DNA of 64,000 nt from Paenibacillus sp. 1781tsa1 (GTDB taxonomy: Bacteria > Bacillota > Bacilli > Paenibacillales > Paenibacillaceae), in contig NZ_JAMYWY010000001.1 in NCBI RefSeq assembly GCF_024159265.1, positions 6,200,001 to 6,264,000 on the forward strand, given 5' to 3'. The notes below the pieces were generated by a model that made no database searches, was not told where the DNA came from, and saw only the letters and a program-made list of their open reading frames with translations. Every line of letters begins with the position of its first letter. Position 1 is the first letter of the stretch. Positions 1-8,900 of this stretch are shown here, piece by piece. The translations under genes and the position numbers were made by a program.

Positions 1-176
1 TTTTTCTCTTTCTTATCGGAGTAACCGATTTGAATTGCTTCGTAGCCATCGTTCTCAATGTCTTTCTTTTGCAAAACAACACAAGGGCCTGCTTCGATAA
101 CCGTTACTGGAACAACGTTACCTTCAGGAGTAAATACTTGAGTCATTCCGAGTTTTTTTCCTAAGATTGCTTTCAT
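1..176 (-). CDS. rplC: 50S ribosomal protein L3, N-terminal part
   Basis: This is the first ~58 residues of ribosomal protein L3. L3 binds 23S rRNA early in 50S assembly and lies near the peptidyl transferase centre. The visible protein starts MKAILGKKLGMTQVF, the typical bacterial L3 N-terminus, and the gene runs out of the window at position 1. The ATG at 174-176 follows a GAGGTGT ribosome binding site. It lies 46 bp downstream of rpsJ on the same strand, which is the normal start of the S10 operon. Only the truncation by the window edge limits the call. Confidence 0.97.
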   Translation of the reverse strand, partial: MKAILGKKLGMTQVFTPEGNVVPVTVIEAGPCVVLQKKDIENDGYEAIQIGYSDKKEK

Positions 177-222
177 GTTGACACCTCTTTTCCTCTATAC
201 ATGGTCTTTGTTGTAGCTTGTA

Positions 223-531
223 TTACAATTTAATTTCGATATCTACACCGGACGGCAGATCCAAGCGCATCAAGGCATCCACAGTTTGTGGAGTCGGGTT
301 AACGATGTCGATCAAACGCTTATGTGTGCGTTGTTCGAATTGTTCCCGAGAATCCTTGTACTTGTGCACCGCACGAAGAATAGTAATGATTTGTTTTTCA
401 GTAGGAAGCGGAATCGGACCGGATACACCTGCACCCGAACGTTTTGCTGTTTCAACAATTTTCTCCGCGGATTGATCAAGAATTCTGTGGTCGTAAGCTT
501 TCAAACGAATACGAATTTTTTGCTTTGCCAT
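223..531 (-). CDS. rpsJ: 30S ribosomal protein S10
   Basis: This 102-residue protein is ribosomal protein S10, a small-subunit head protein that in other bacteria also binds NusB in antitermination complexes. It begins MAKQKIRIRLKAYDHR and keeps the S10 core, including the GPIPLPTEK loop around residues 37-45. The reading frame is open further upstream to 603, but the ATG at 529-531 matches the family start and has GAAGGAGG just upstream. It is the first gene of the S10 operon and has its own promoter 130-165 bp upstream, so it need not depend on read-through from tuf. Confidence 0.98.
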   Translation of the reverse strand: MAKQKIRIRLKAYDHRILDQSAEKIVETAKRSGAGVSGPIPLPTEKQIITILRAVHKYKDSREQFEQRTHKRLIDIVNPTPQTVDALMRLDLPSGVDIEIKL

Positions 532-668
532 TTTAGTCCCTCCTTCTATCGCCCAATTTTTTATCGGACATACTCCGTGAAAATTTTCTAGCCACTGTCC
601 CATGGCAAAGGGGCCGGGTGTGCCAGTAACCTCTCACATCATCGCAACGTCACAGAACAACATTCATT

Positions 669-697
669 ATTATATAGAAAAGATAGGCGTATTGCAA
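669..697 (-). promoter_or_regulatory. Sigma-A type promoter of the S10 operon
   Basis: Read on the minus strand there is a -35 TTGCAA, a 17-bp spacer and a perfect TATAAT -10 box. The predicted start near 662 gives a ~130-nt untranslated leader before rpsJ. It lies downstream of the tuf terminator, so S10 transcription can start independently of the str operon. No recognised ribosomal-protein leader structure is evident in the leader. Confidence 0.8.
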
Positions 698-854
698 GCA
701 TATTTAAGAAAAACATTTAAACTTATCTTTTCTAATGAAATGACTTCGTTTATTGCAGTGTTTATCTTTAATATCCAGGCTGCCTTGCCAATCCTTCTAA
801 ACTCGTAAATGATGTTCATTTTGTATGACGCAGGTTCCGAAACTTTACACATAA

Positions 855-893
855 TAAAAGAGTTCTTTATCCGATGTCGGATAAAGAACTCTT
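855..893 (-). terminator. Rho-independent terminator of the str operon (after tuf)
   Basis: Positions 858-874 and 877-893 form a nearly perfect 16-17 bp inverted repeat with a very tight loop, followed on the minus strand by TTTTATTATG. It sits ~75 bp after the tuf stop codon and separates the str operon from rpsJ. Confidence 0.88.
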
Positions 894-968
894 CCGAAGC
901 TTCGTTACAATACAATGTTACTCGTTCCAGTACACTGTTGCTTATTGTTTATTCAGCGTTATGCCGAA

Positions 969-2159
969 CTATTTTTGGATCGATGCTACGGAACCGGCAC
1001 CTACTGTACGTCCGCCTTCACGAATGGAGAACTTAGTTCCTTCTTCAATCGCGATTGGGGAGATCAGGGAAACAGTAACTGTGATGTTGTCACCAGGCAT
1101 TACCATTTCAGTACCTTCAGGCAAGTTGATGATGCCTGTTACGTCAGTTGTACGGAAGTAGAACTGTGGACGGTAACCAGTGAAGAATGGTTTGTGACGT
1201 CCGCCCTCTTCTTTAGTCAAAACGTAGATTTGAGCTGTGAATTCTGTATGAGGCTTAACAGAACCCGGTTTAGCCAAAACTTGGCCACGCTCGATGTTGT
1301 TACGGTCAACACCACGAAGAAGTGCTCCGATGTTGTCACCAGCTTGAGCGGAATCCAGCAATTTGCGGAACATCTCAACGCCTGTTACAACAGATTTTTT
1401 AGTTTCTTCAGTGATACCAACGATTTCGATCTCTTCGCCGACTTTAACAGTACCACGCTCTACACGGCCAGTAGCAACAGTACCACGACCAGTGATGGAG
1501 AATACGTCCTCGACAGGCATCAAGAAAGGCTTGTCAGTTTGACGCTCAGGCAGTGGGATGTAAGTGTCGATCTCTTTGAACATCTCAACGATTTTTTGAG
1601 CCCATTCGCCATCTGGGTTAGCCAGTGCTTCACGAGCAGATCCACGAGTGATTGGAGTATCGTCACCTGGGAACTCATATTCGTTAAGAAGGTCGCGAAC
1701 TTCCATCTCAACCAATTCCAACAACTCTTCGTCTTCAACCATGTCACATTTGTTCAAGAATACAACAATGTAAGGTACGCCTACTTGACGGGAGAGCAAG
1801 ATGTGCTCACGAGTTTGTGGCATTGGGCCGTCAGCTGCGGATACTACCAAGATAGCTCCGTCCATTTGTGCCGCGCCAGTGATCATGTTTTTAACATAGT
1901 CGGCGTGACCTGGGCAGTCTACGTGAGCGTAGTGACGAGTGTCAGTTTCGTACTCAACGTGTGCTGTGGAGATAGTGATACCGCGCTCGCGCTCTTCTGG
2001 AGCTTTGTCGATTTGGTCGAATGCTACAGCAGCACCACCGTAAGTTTTGGACAATACAGTTGTGATTGCAGCAGTCAGAGTTGTTTTACCATGATCGACG
2101 TGACCGATAGTACCGATGTTAACGTGGGGTTTATTACGTTCGTATTTAGCCTTTGCCAT
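969..2159 (-). CDS. tuf: Elongation factor Tu
   Basis: This 396-residue GTPase is EF-Tu, which delivers aminoacyl-tRNA to the ribosomal A site. The G-domain motifs are intact: GHVDHGKT at 19-26, DCPG at 81-84 and NKCD at 136-139. The two C-terminal beta-barrel domains follow, ending in GGRTVGAGSVASI. Length equals the usual 395-396 residues. It is the last gene of the str operon, 95 bp after fusA, and is followed by a strong terminator. A GGAGGCC ribosome binding site precedes the ATG. No second tuf copy is seen in this window. Confidence 0.99.
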   Translation of the reverse strand: MAKAKYERNKPHVNIGTIGHVDHGKTTLTAAITTVLSKTYGGAAVAFDQIDKAPEERERGITISTAHVEYETDTRHYAHVDCPGHADYVKNMITGAAQMDGAILVVSAADGPMPQTREHILLSRQVGVPYIVVFLNKCDMVEDEELLELVEMEVRDLLNEYEFPGDDTPITRGSAREALANPDGEWAQKIVEMFKEIDTYIPLPERQTDKPFLMPVEDVFSITGRGTVATGRVERGTVKVGEEIEIVGITEETKKSVVTGVEMFRKLLDSAQAGDNIGALLRGVDRNNIERGQVLAKPGSVKPHTEFTAQIYVLTKEEGGRHKPFFTGYRPQFYFRTTDVTGIINLPEGTEMVMPGDNITVTVSLISPIAIEEGTKFSIREGGRTVGAGSVASIQK

Positions 2160-2254
2160 TTGAACGTGGCCTCCTTAAAATTATAATTTTATGTTTTCAC
2201 TGAATGAAGTGCTTCGAAATAAATTCTTATGCACTTGCATCCAGTGTGAGAAAA

Positions 2255-4333
2255 CTACTCGGTGCCTTTTGTTTTAGCAACGATTTCTTCAGCGATGCTC
2301 TTAGGAACTTCTTCATAATGAGAGAGTTCCATGGAGAATACGCCGCGTCCTTGAGTACCTGAACGAAGAGTTGTAGAGTAACCAAACATCTCAGACAGAG
2401 GTACCTTCGCACGGATGATTTGAGCTCCACTACGGGAATCCATACCTTCGATGCGGCCACGACGGGAGTTCAACATACCCATTACGTCACCCATGTACTC
2501 TTCTGGAACAGTTACTTCTACTTTCATGATAGGCTCAAGCAGAACTGGTTTACACTTGTCTTTAGCCGCTTTAAGCGCCATAGATCCGGCAATTTTAAAT
2601 GCCATCTCATTGGAATCGACATCATGGTAAGATCCGTCTACGATTGTAGCCTTAACGTCAACAAGCGGGAAGCCTGCAATAACGCCGTTTTTCATTTGCT
2701 CTTCAATCCCTGACAGTGCAGGTTGAATGTATTCTCTAGGAACGGAACCACCGACAACCTTACTTTCGAACTGGCTGCCTGTACCCGGCTCGAGAGGTTC
2801 GAATTCAACCCATACGTGACCGTATTGACCACGACCACCGGATTGACGTACGAATTTACCTTCAACGCGCGCTGGAGCACGGAATGTTTCACGGTAAGCT
2901 ACTTGTGGTTTACCCACAGTAGTTTCAACCTTGAACTCACGACGCATACGGTCGATGATGATATCAAGGTGAAGCTCACCCATACCTGCCAAGATTGTTT
3001 GACCTGTTTCTTCGTCAGTATGAGCACGAAGAGTTGGATCCTCTTCAGTCAACTTACCGAGAGCAACACCCATTTTATCTTGGTCAGCTTTGGTTTTAGG
3101 TTCAACGGCGATTTCGATAACCGGATCAGGGAAGTTCATTGACTCCAGGATAACCGGATTTTTCTCATCACATAGTGTATCACCTGTACCCGTATCTTTC
3201 AAACCTACGGCAGCTGCAATATCACCGGAGTAAACTTCAGTGATCTCTTGACGGCTGTTCGCATGCATTTGAAGGATACGACCGATACGCTCACGTTTGT
3301 TTTTAGTTGCATTCAATACATATGAACCGGATTGAAGAACACCGGAGTATACGCGGAAGAATGTCAATTTACCAACGTAAGGGTCAGTCATGATTTTGAA
3401 TGCCAATGCGGAGAATGGCTCTTCATCAGAGGACTTACGTACTGCTTCAGTTCCATCTTCAAGATGACCAGTGATTGATGGTACATCTGTTGGAGCTGGC
3501 AAGTAGTCGATAACAGCATCCAACATCAGTTGAACACCTTTGTTACGATATGAGGATCCACAGATAACCGGGAAGATCTTAACATCTACAACACCTTTAC
3601 GGAGAGCGCCTTTGATCTCTTCAATAGAGATTTCTTCGCCTTCCAGGTATTTCATTGTCAATTCTTCATCCAGTTCTGCAACACGCTCAATCAATTCATT
3701 ACGGAGTTCTTCAACTTGCTCTTTGAATTCCGCAGGAATTTCTGTTTCTTCGATATTTTGACCAAGGTCATCTTTGTACATATGAGCCTTTTGTTCAACG
3801 ATATCGATAATACCGATGAAATCATTTTCAGCGCCAATTGGAAGCTGAATCGCAACAGCGTTCGCTTGAAGGCGATCACGCATGTCGGATACAACATTCA
3901 GGAAGTCAGCACCGATGATATCCATTTTGTTTACATATGCGATACGAGGTACGCCGTACTTGTCAGCCTGTCTCCATACAGTTTCAGACTGAGGCTCAAC
4001 GCCTTCTTTCGCACTGAATACACCAACTGCTCCGTCCAATACACGAAGGGAACGTTCAACTTCAACAGTGAAGTCAACGTGTCCCGGGGTATCAATAATA
4101 TTAACGCGGTGGCCTTTCCAAGCAGCGGTAGTCGCAGCGGAAGTAATCGTAATTCCGCGCTCCTGTTCCTGTTCCATCCAGTCCATTGTCGCAGCGCCTT
4201 CGTGTACTTCACCGATTTTGTGCGTACGTCCTGTGTAGAACAAGATCCGCTCAGTTGTCGTGGTTTTACCCGCATCAATATGAGCCATGATCCCGATATT
4301 ACGTGTATTTTTTAAGGAGAACTCTCTAGCCAT
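2255..4333 (-). CDS. fusA: Elongation factor G
   Basis: This 692-residue translocase is EF-G. It moves tRNAs and mRNA after peptide bond formation and, with RRF, helps recycle ribosomes. The P-loop AHIDAGKT lies at residues 17-24, followed by the DTPGHVDF and NKMD GTPase motifs. Domains II-V are complete, with the domain IV loop region around VGKPQVAYRETF and the C-terminal SHYEEVP. Length matches the family. It sits between rpsG and tuf, the usual str-operon order, 48 bp after rpsG. Confidence 0.99.
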   Translation of the reverse strand: MAREFSLKNTRNIGIMAHIDAGKTTTTERILFYTGRTHKIGEVHEGAATMDWMEQEQERGITITSAATTAAWKGHRVNIIDTPGHVDFTVEVERSLRVLDGAVGVFSAKEGVEPQSETVWRQADKYGVPRIAYVNKMDIIGADFLNVVSDMRDRLQANAVAIQLPIGAENDFIGIIDIVEQKAHMYKDDLGQNIEETEIPAEFKEQVEELRNELIERVAELDEELTMKYLEGEEISIEEIKGALRKGVVDVKIFPVICGSSYRNKGVQLMLDAVIDYLPAPTDVPSITGHLEDGTEAVRKSSDEEPFSALAFKIMTDPYVGKLTFFRVYSGVLQSGSYVLNATKNKRERIGRILQMHANSRQEITEVYSGDIAAAVGLKDTGTGDTLCDEKNPVILESMNFPDPVIEIAVEPKTKADQDKMGVALGKLTEEDPTLRAHTDEETGQTILAGMGELHLDIIIDRMRREFKVETTVGKPQVAYRETFRAPARVEGKFVRQSGGRGQYGHVWVEFEPLEPGTGSQFESKVVGGSVPREYIQPALSGIEEQMKNGVIAGFPLVDVKATIVDGSYHDVDSNEMAFKIAGSMALKAAKDKCKPVLLEPIMKVEVTVPEEYMGDVMGMLNSRRGRIEGMDSRSGAQIIRAKVPLSEMFGYSTTLRSGTQGRGVFSMELSHYEEVPKSIAEEIVAKTKGTE

Positions 4334-4381
4334 GAAATGGGTCTCCCTTCAAAATAGAAGTTTTTTATTGTGAACTGAATC

Positions 4382-4852
4382 CTACCAACGGTAGTGAGCA
4401 AACGCTTTGTTCGCTTCAGCCATTTTGTGCGTATCTTCACGTTTTTTAACGGAAGCGCCTGTGTTGTTGGAAGCGTCGATGATCTCAGCCGCCAAACGCT
4501 CTTCCATTGTTTTCTCACCGCGGTTGCGGGAGTAGTTCACGAGCCAACGTAGTCCCAGAGCTGTACGTCTCTCTGGTTTTACCTCGATTGGTACTTGGTA
4601 GTTGGCACCGCCGACACGGCGAGCTTTAACTTCCAGGACTGGCATGATATTCTTGATTGCTGCTTCAAATACTTCCATCGGGTCATTACCCGTACGTTCT
4701 TGAATCAACTTGAACGCATTATACAGAATGCTTTGAGCAACACCGCGTTTTCCGTCGAGCATGATGCGATTGATCAAACGAGTAACCAACTTGGAGTTGT
4801 ATACCGGATCTGGCAACACGTCTCTTTTCGTAACTGGACCTTTGCGTGGCAT
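4382..4852 (-). CDS. rpsG: 30S ribosomal protein S7
   Basis: This is ribosomal protein S7, 156 residues, the primary assembly protein of the 30S head. It starts MPRKGPVTKRDVLPDP and has the conserved ARRVGGANYQVP segment near 77-88 and the RWLVNYSR segment near 102-109. It lies 87 bp after rpsL and 48 bp before fusA in the str operon. The ATG at 4850-4852 is preceded by a GAAAGGGGG ribosome binding site. In E. coli S7 represses its own operon; I do not see an obvious equivalent structure here. Confidence 0.98.
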   Translation of the reverse strand: MPRKGPVTKRDVLPDPVYNSKLVTRLINRIMLDGKRGVAQSILYNAFKLIQERTGNDPMEVFEAAIKNIMPVLEVKARRVGGANYQVPIEVKPERRTALGLRWLVNYSRNRGEKTMEERLAAEIIDASNNTGASVKKREDTHKMAEANKAFAHYRW

Positions 4853-4939
4853 GGATATCCCCCTTTCTTTCTTGTTCAGCAGACCCTGTACCTTCCAGAC
4901 CTAAGCCAGAAGGCTTTCAGGTTCTCCGCTTATAATGGT

Positions 4940-5362
4940 TTAGGCTTTTTTAGCTTTTGGACGTTTTGCACCGTATTTCGAACGAGCTTGCATACGGTTG
5001 TTTACGCCTGCAGTATCGAGAGCTCCACGAACGATGTGATAACGAACCCCTGCAAGGTCTTTAACTTTACCTCCGCGGATCAATACCACACTGTGCTCTT
5101 GAAGGTTATGTCCGATTCCCGGGATATAAGCAGTTACCTCGAGACGGTTCGTCAAACGAACACGGGCATACTTACGAAGTGCAGAGTTTGGTTTACGTGG
5201 AGTCATTGTACCTACACGAGTGCAGACACCACGTTTTTGTGGGGCACTGATGTTAGTGGATTCACGTTTCAAAGCGTTGAATCCTTTTTGCAAAGCTGGA
5301 GATTTTGACTTCTCAACTTTTGCTTGACGTCCTTTACGAACCAGTTGATTGATAGTTGGCAT
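4940..5362 (-). CDS. rpsL: 30S ribosomal protein S12 with Arg56 and Ala104
   Basis: This 140-residue protein is S12, which monitors codon-anticodon pairing in the decoding centre. The core motifs PQKRGVCTRV, KPNSALRKYARV and GHNLQEHSV are intact. Two decoding-loop positions differ from the usual residues. The first lysine of the TPKKPNSALRK motif is Arg (R56 in Bacillus numbering, E. coli K43), encoded by CGT at 5195-5197. The proline of VKDLPGVRYH is Ala (A104, E. coli P91), encoded by GCA at 5051-5053. In other bacteria substitutions at these positions cause streptomycin resistance or dependence. The gene starts at an ATG after GGGGGTGG and lies between rplGB and rpsG. Confidence 0.98.
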   Translation of the reverse strand: MPTINQLVRKGRQAKVEKSKSPALQKGFNALKRESTNISAPQKRGVCTRVGTMTPRKPNSALRKYARVRLTNRLEVTAYIPGIGHNLQEHSVVLIRGGKVKDLAGVRYHIVRGALDTAGVNNRMQARSKYGAKRPKAKKA

Positions 5363-5515
5363 GTGATTGCCACCCCCTTCCTCAAATATTCATGTTTCTT
5401 TATAAACCTCTTTTCGCTAAGTCCACAGACCCAGGCGGTTCATAAAAAGACAAATGAAAAGTTTTTGCCTTGGAGAATCCCTAAAAGTTCTCGGACAAAA
5501 ACGTTCCTTACACTA

Positions 5516-5764
5516 TCATTTTACGACAGCAGCCATAGCTGCTCCCACTCCAATCCCGCAAGCTTTGCCGAGATTTTTCATTGTATCCACTTTCGTGTAC
5601 TTCACATTGTGTTGTTCACACAAAGCAATGATTTTGGAAGTGAGCTGCGGATCACTATCTTCTGCGACATAGACTTCGGAAGCCATACCTGTCTGCACCA
5701 TCCGCATGGTCTGTTTGGTACCTATTTTGACATGAGCATCTTGCAAGGCTTTTTCATTAGACAT
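5516..5764 (-). CDS. rplGB: L7Ae-family K-turn binding protein (YbxF type)
   Basis: This 82-residue protein belongs to the small L7Ae/L30e/S12e/Gadd45 family, which binds K-turn RNA. In B. subtilis the orthologue YbxF sits at the same place in the str operon and associates with ribosomes. The conserved features seen are GTKQTMRMV near residues 15-23, EVYVAEDSDP near 30-39 and the C-terminal NLGKACGIGVGAA. The ATG follows GGAGGAATGCACA. It is the first gene of the str operon, 153 bp before rpsL, with a strong promoter 55-85 bp upstream. Confidence 0.9.
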   Translation of the reverse strand: MSNEKALQDAHVKIGTKQTMRMVQTGMASEVYVAEDSDPQLTSKIIALCEQHNVKYTKVDTMKNLGKACGIGVGAAMAAVVK

Positions 5765-5818
5765 TGTGCATTCCTCCGAATAGAACCATGTACAATCAGC
5801 TGCCCACGCACCTTTGAT

Positions 5819-5847
5819 ATATTAGCATCTAGCGCAAGCATTGTCAA
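5819..5847 (-). promoter_or_regulatory. Sigma-A type promoter of the str operon
   Basis: On the minus strand a perfect TTGACA is followed by a 17-bp spacer and TAATAT. It lies in the 204-bp gap between rpoC and rplGB and drives rplGB-rpsL-rpsG-fusA-tuf. The same gap holds two direct copies of GGCGGACG near 5890-5925 but no convincing U-tailed terminator for rpoC, so some read-through from rpoBC is possible. Confidence 0.85.
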
Positions 5848-5968
5848 TGCTAATCCTAAAAGATTTTATAAAAGTTTACGCACATCAGGATTCGTCCGCC
5901 TGCACTATACAAGCGTCCGCCTCCTGACGTACAAAACTTTCATTCCCTCTAAATGAGGAGAAATCTAT

Positions 5969-8900
5969 TTAATCAACCGAAACTGGCTCGAGTTCTTCTA
6001 CTGAAGATTGGCCATCTTCTGGCTCAGCAAATTTGATGCTGCGGTAACGGTGCATACCTGTACCTGCAGGAATCAATTTACCGATGATTACATTTTCCTT
6101 CAGACCGAGCAACTGATCGACTTTACCTTTGATCGCTGCATCTGTCAGTACACGTGTAGTTTCTTGGAACGAAGCCGCCGAGAGGAACGAGTCTGTTTCC
6201 AGGGATGCTTTCGTAATACCGAGCAGGATTGGTTTAGCAACCGCTGGCTCTTTATCACTAAGAATCGCAATTTTGTTAGCTCTTTCGTACTCATGCGTAT
6301 CTACGAACGATCCTGGCAACAGCGTTGTATCACCTGCATCTACGATGCGGATTTTACGCAGCATTTGACGGATCATAACTTCAACGTGTTTGTCATTGAT
6401 TTCTACGCCTTGGTTACGGTATACGCGCTGTACTTCCTGCAAAATGTAGTTCTGTACGCCACGTACGCCTTTAATGCGCAGCATTTCTTTTGGATCGATG
6501 GAACCATCTGTCAACTCATCACCAGCTTCAATTTCCATGCCTTCGCTTACGCGCACACGGGAACCGTAGGTAACAGAGTATACTTTGGACTCCGCTTCAC
6601 CTTGAATTTCAATTTCACGACGATCTTTCGCTTCGCGAATCTCTTTAACTACACCATCAATTTCACTGATCGTTGCTTGACCCTTAGGATTACGAGCTTC
6701 AAACAACTCTTGGATACGCGGCAAACCTTGCGTAATATCGTCTCCGGCTACACCGCCGGTATGGAACGTACGCATTGTAAGCTGTGTTCCTGGCTCACCA
6801 ATGGATTGTGCTGCAATAATTCCAACTGCTTCACCAATCTCCACGTGTTTACCTGTCGCAAGGTTACGACCATAACACTTCTTGCAGACACCATGACTTG
6901 CACGGCAGCTGAGTACGGAGCGGATTTGCAATTTGGTGATTCCCGCTTTGATAATCGCTTCTGCTTTATCGGAGTCAATCAATTCATTCCGACCTGCAAT
7001 GATTTCTTTTGTTTCCGGATGACGAACTGTCTCGAAGCAGTATCTGCCTTCAATACGGTCGTAGAGATCTTCAATAACTTCTTTACCATCCTGGATACGA
7101 CTTACCGTAAAGCCCTTATCTGTACCACAATCATCATCACGCACGATTACGTCTTGGGCTACGTCTACGAGACGACGAGTCAGGTAACCTGAATCGGCTG
7201 TACGCAGGGCTGTATCCGCCAAACCTTTACGCGCTCCGTGAGTGGAGATAAAGTACTCGAGTACCGTCAGACCTTCACGGAAGTTTGATTTGATTGGGAG
7301 TTCGATGATTCGACCAGATGGGTTGGCCATCAGACCACGCATACCGCCCAATTGGGTGATTTGCGATTTGTTACCCCGTGCTTTGGAGTCTACCATCATC
7401 ATGATCGAGTTGTAACGATCCATGGACTTCATCAGAATCTCAGTGATGTCATCTTTGGATTTTGACCAGATATCAATGATACGGTCATAGCGCTCTTCAT
7501 TCGTAATCAGACCACGACGGTACTGATTCGTAACGATTTGTGCTTTATCCTCAGACTGTCTAAGAATTTCAAACTTCTCAGGCGGAACAATAACATCAGA
7601 TACCGCAACCGTGATACCGGCACGAGTAGAGTAGGTGAATCCAAGCTGTTTGATTTTATCCAAAATAACGGCAGTTTCCGTTGTGTGATAAATTTCAAAA
7701 CAACGCGCAATGATGGAGCCGAGGTATTCTTTGCCGACACCGCCAGCCAGAGGAGCATTCATAATAGCCTCTCTTAGGTCAGCACCTTTTTCATATACAA
7801 ATGAGTGATCTGCAGTACCTTGGTACAGGTTCGCACGAGTCGCATCATTGATATACGGGAAGCTTGCCGGGAAAATTTCATTGAAGATAATTTTACCAAC
7901 AGTTGTCAACAACATGCCTTCTTGTTGTTCTTCCGTGAAGCTTGTTTTACCAAGCGCCTTAACCGGAATAGCTACACGAGCATGCAGACCAGCAGTACCA
8001 CGTTGGTATGCAGATACAGCTTCGTTAACTGTACGCAAGATCATACCTGTGCCCTTTTCTTCCTTGTTGTCCATAGTGAGGTAATAAGAACCAAGCACCA
8101 TATCCTGGGAAGGAGTAACAACCGGTTTACCGTCTTTCGGGTTCAAAATGTTACCTGATGCAAGCATCAGGATACGTGCTTCCGCTTGAGCTTCAGCGGA
8201 CAACGGAACGTGCACGGCCATTTGGTCACCGTCAAAGTCGGCATTGTATGCCGTACATACGAGTGGGTGAAGACGAATTGCTTTACCTTCAACGAGAATC
8301 GGTTCAAACGCTTGAATACCGAGTCTGTGAAGCGTAGGGGCACGGTTCAACAGAACCGGATGCTCCTTAATTACTTCTTCAAGAACATCCCATACTTCAG
8401 GACTTACACGCTCAACTTTACGTTTCGCGCTCTTGATGTTGTGGGCAAGCCCTTTATTTACAAGCTCTTTCATAACGAAAGGCTTGAACAATTCAAGTGC
8501 CATATCTTTCGGCAGACCACACTGATACATTTTCAGGTAAGGTCCGACAACGATAACGGAACGACCAGAATAGTCAACCCGTTTACCGAGCAAGTTCTGA
8601 CGGAAACGTCCTTGTTTACCTTTCAGCATGTGGCTGAGAGATTTCAATGGACGGTTACCAGGACCCGTTACCGGGCGACCGCGACGACCATTATCGATCA
8701 ATGCGTCAACAGCTTCCTGCAACATCCGTTTTTCATTTTGCACGATAATATCTGGCGCGCCCAGATCAAGCAGACGTTTCAGACGGTTGTTCCGGTTGAT
8801 TACACGGCGATACAAGTCATTCAGGTCAGACGTTGCAAAACGTCCACCGTCCAACTGTACCATCGGACGAAGTTCCGGCGGGATAACAGGAAGTACATCC

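Noticed and set aside
915..2186. 423-residue open frame on the plus strand opposite tuf
   Set aside because: It is antisense to a perfectly conserved EF-Tu gene, has no ribosome binding site and matches no family; it results from the biased codon use of tuf.
5051..5197. S12 R56 as a laboratory-selected single mutation
   Set aside because: The codon is CGT, several changes from AAA/AAG, and a second variant residue is present, so natural lineage variation is more likely.
6008..7192. Long plus-strand open frame opposite rpoC
   Set aside because: It is a shadow of rpoC with Cys/Phe/Thr-rich composition; the sense strand is clearly beta'.
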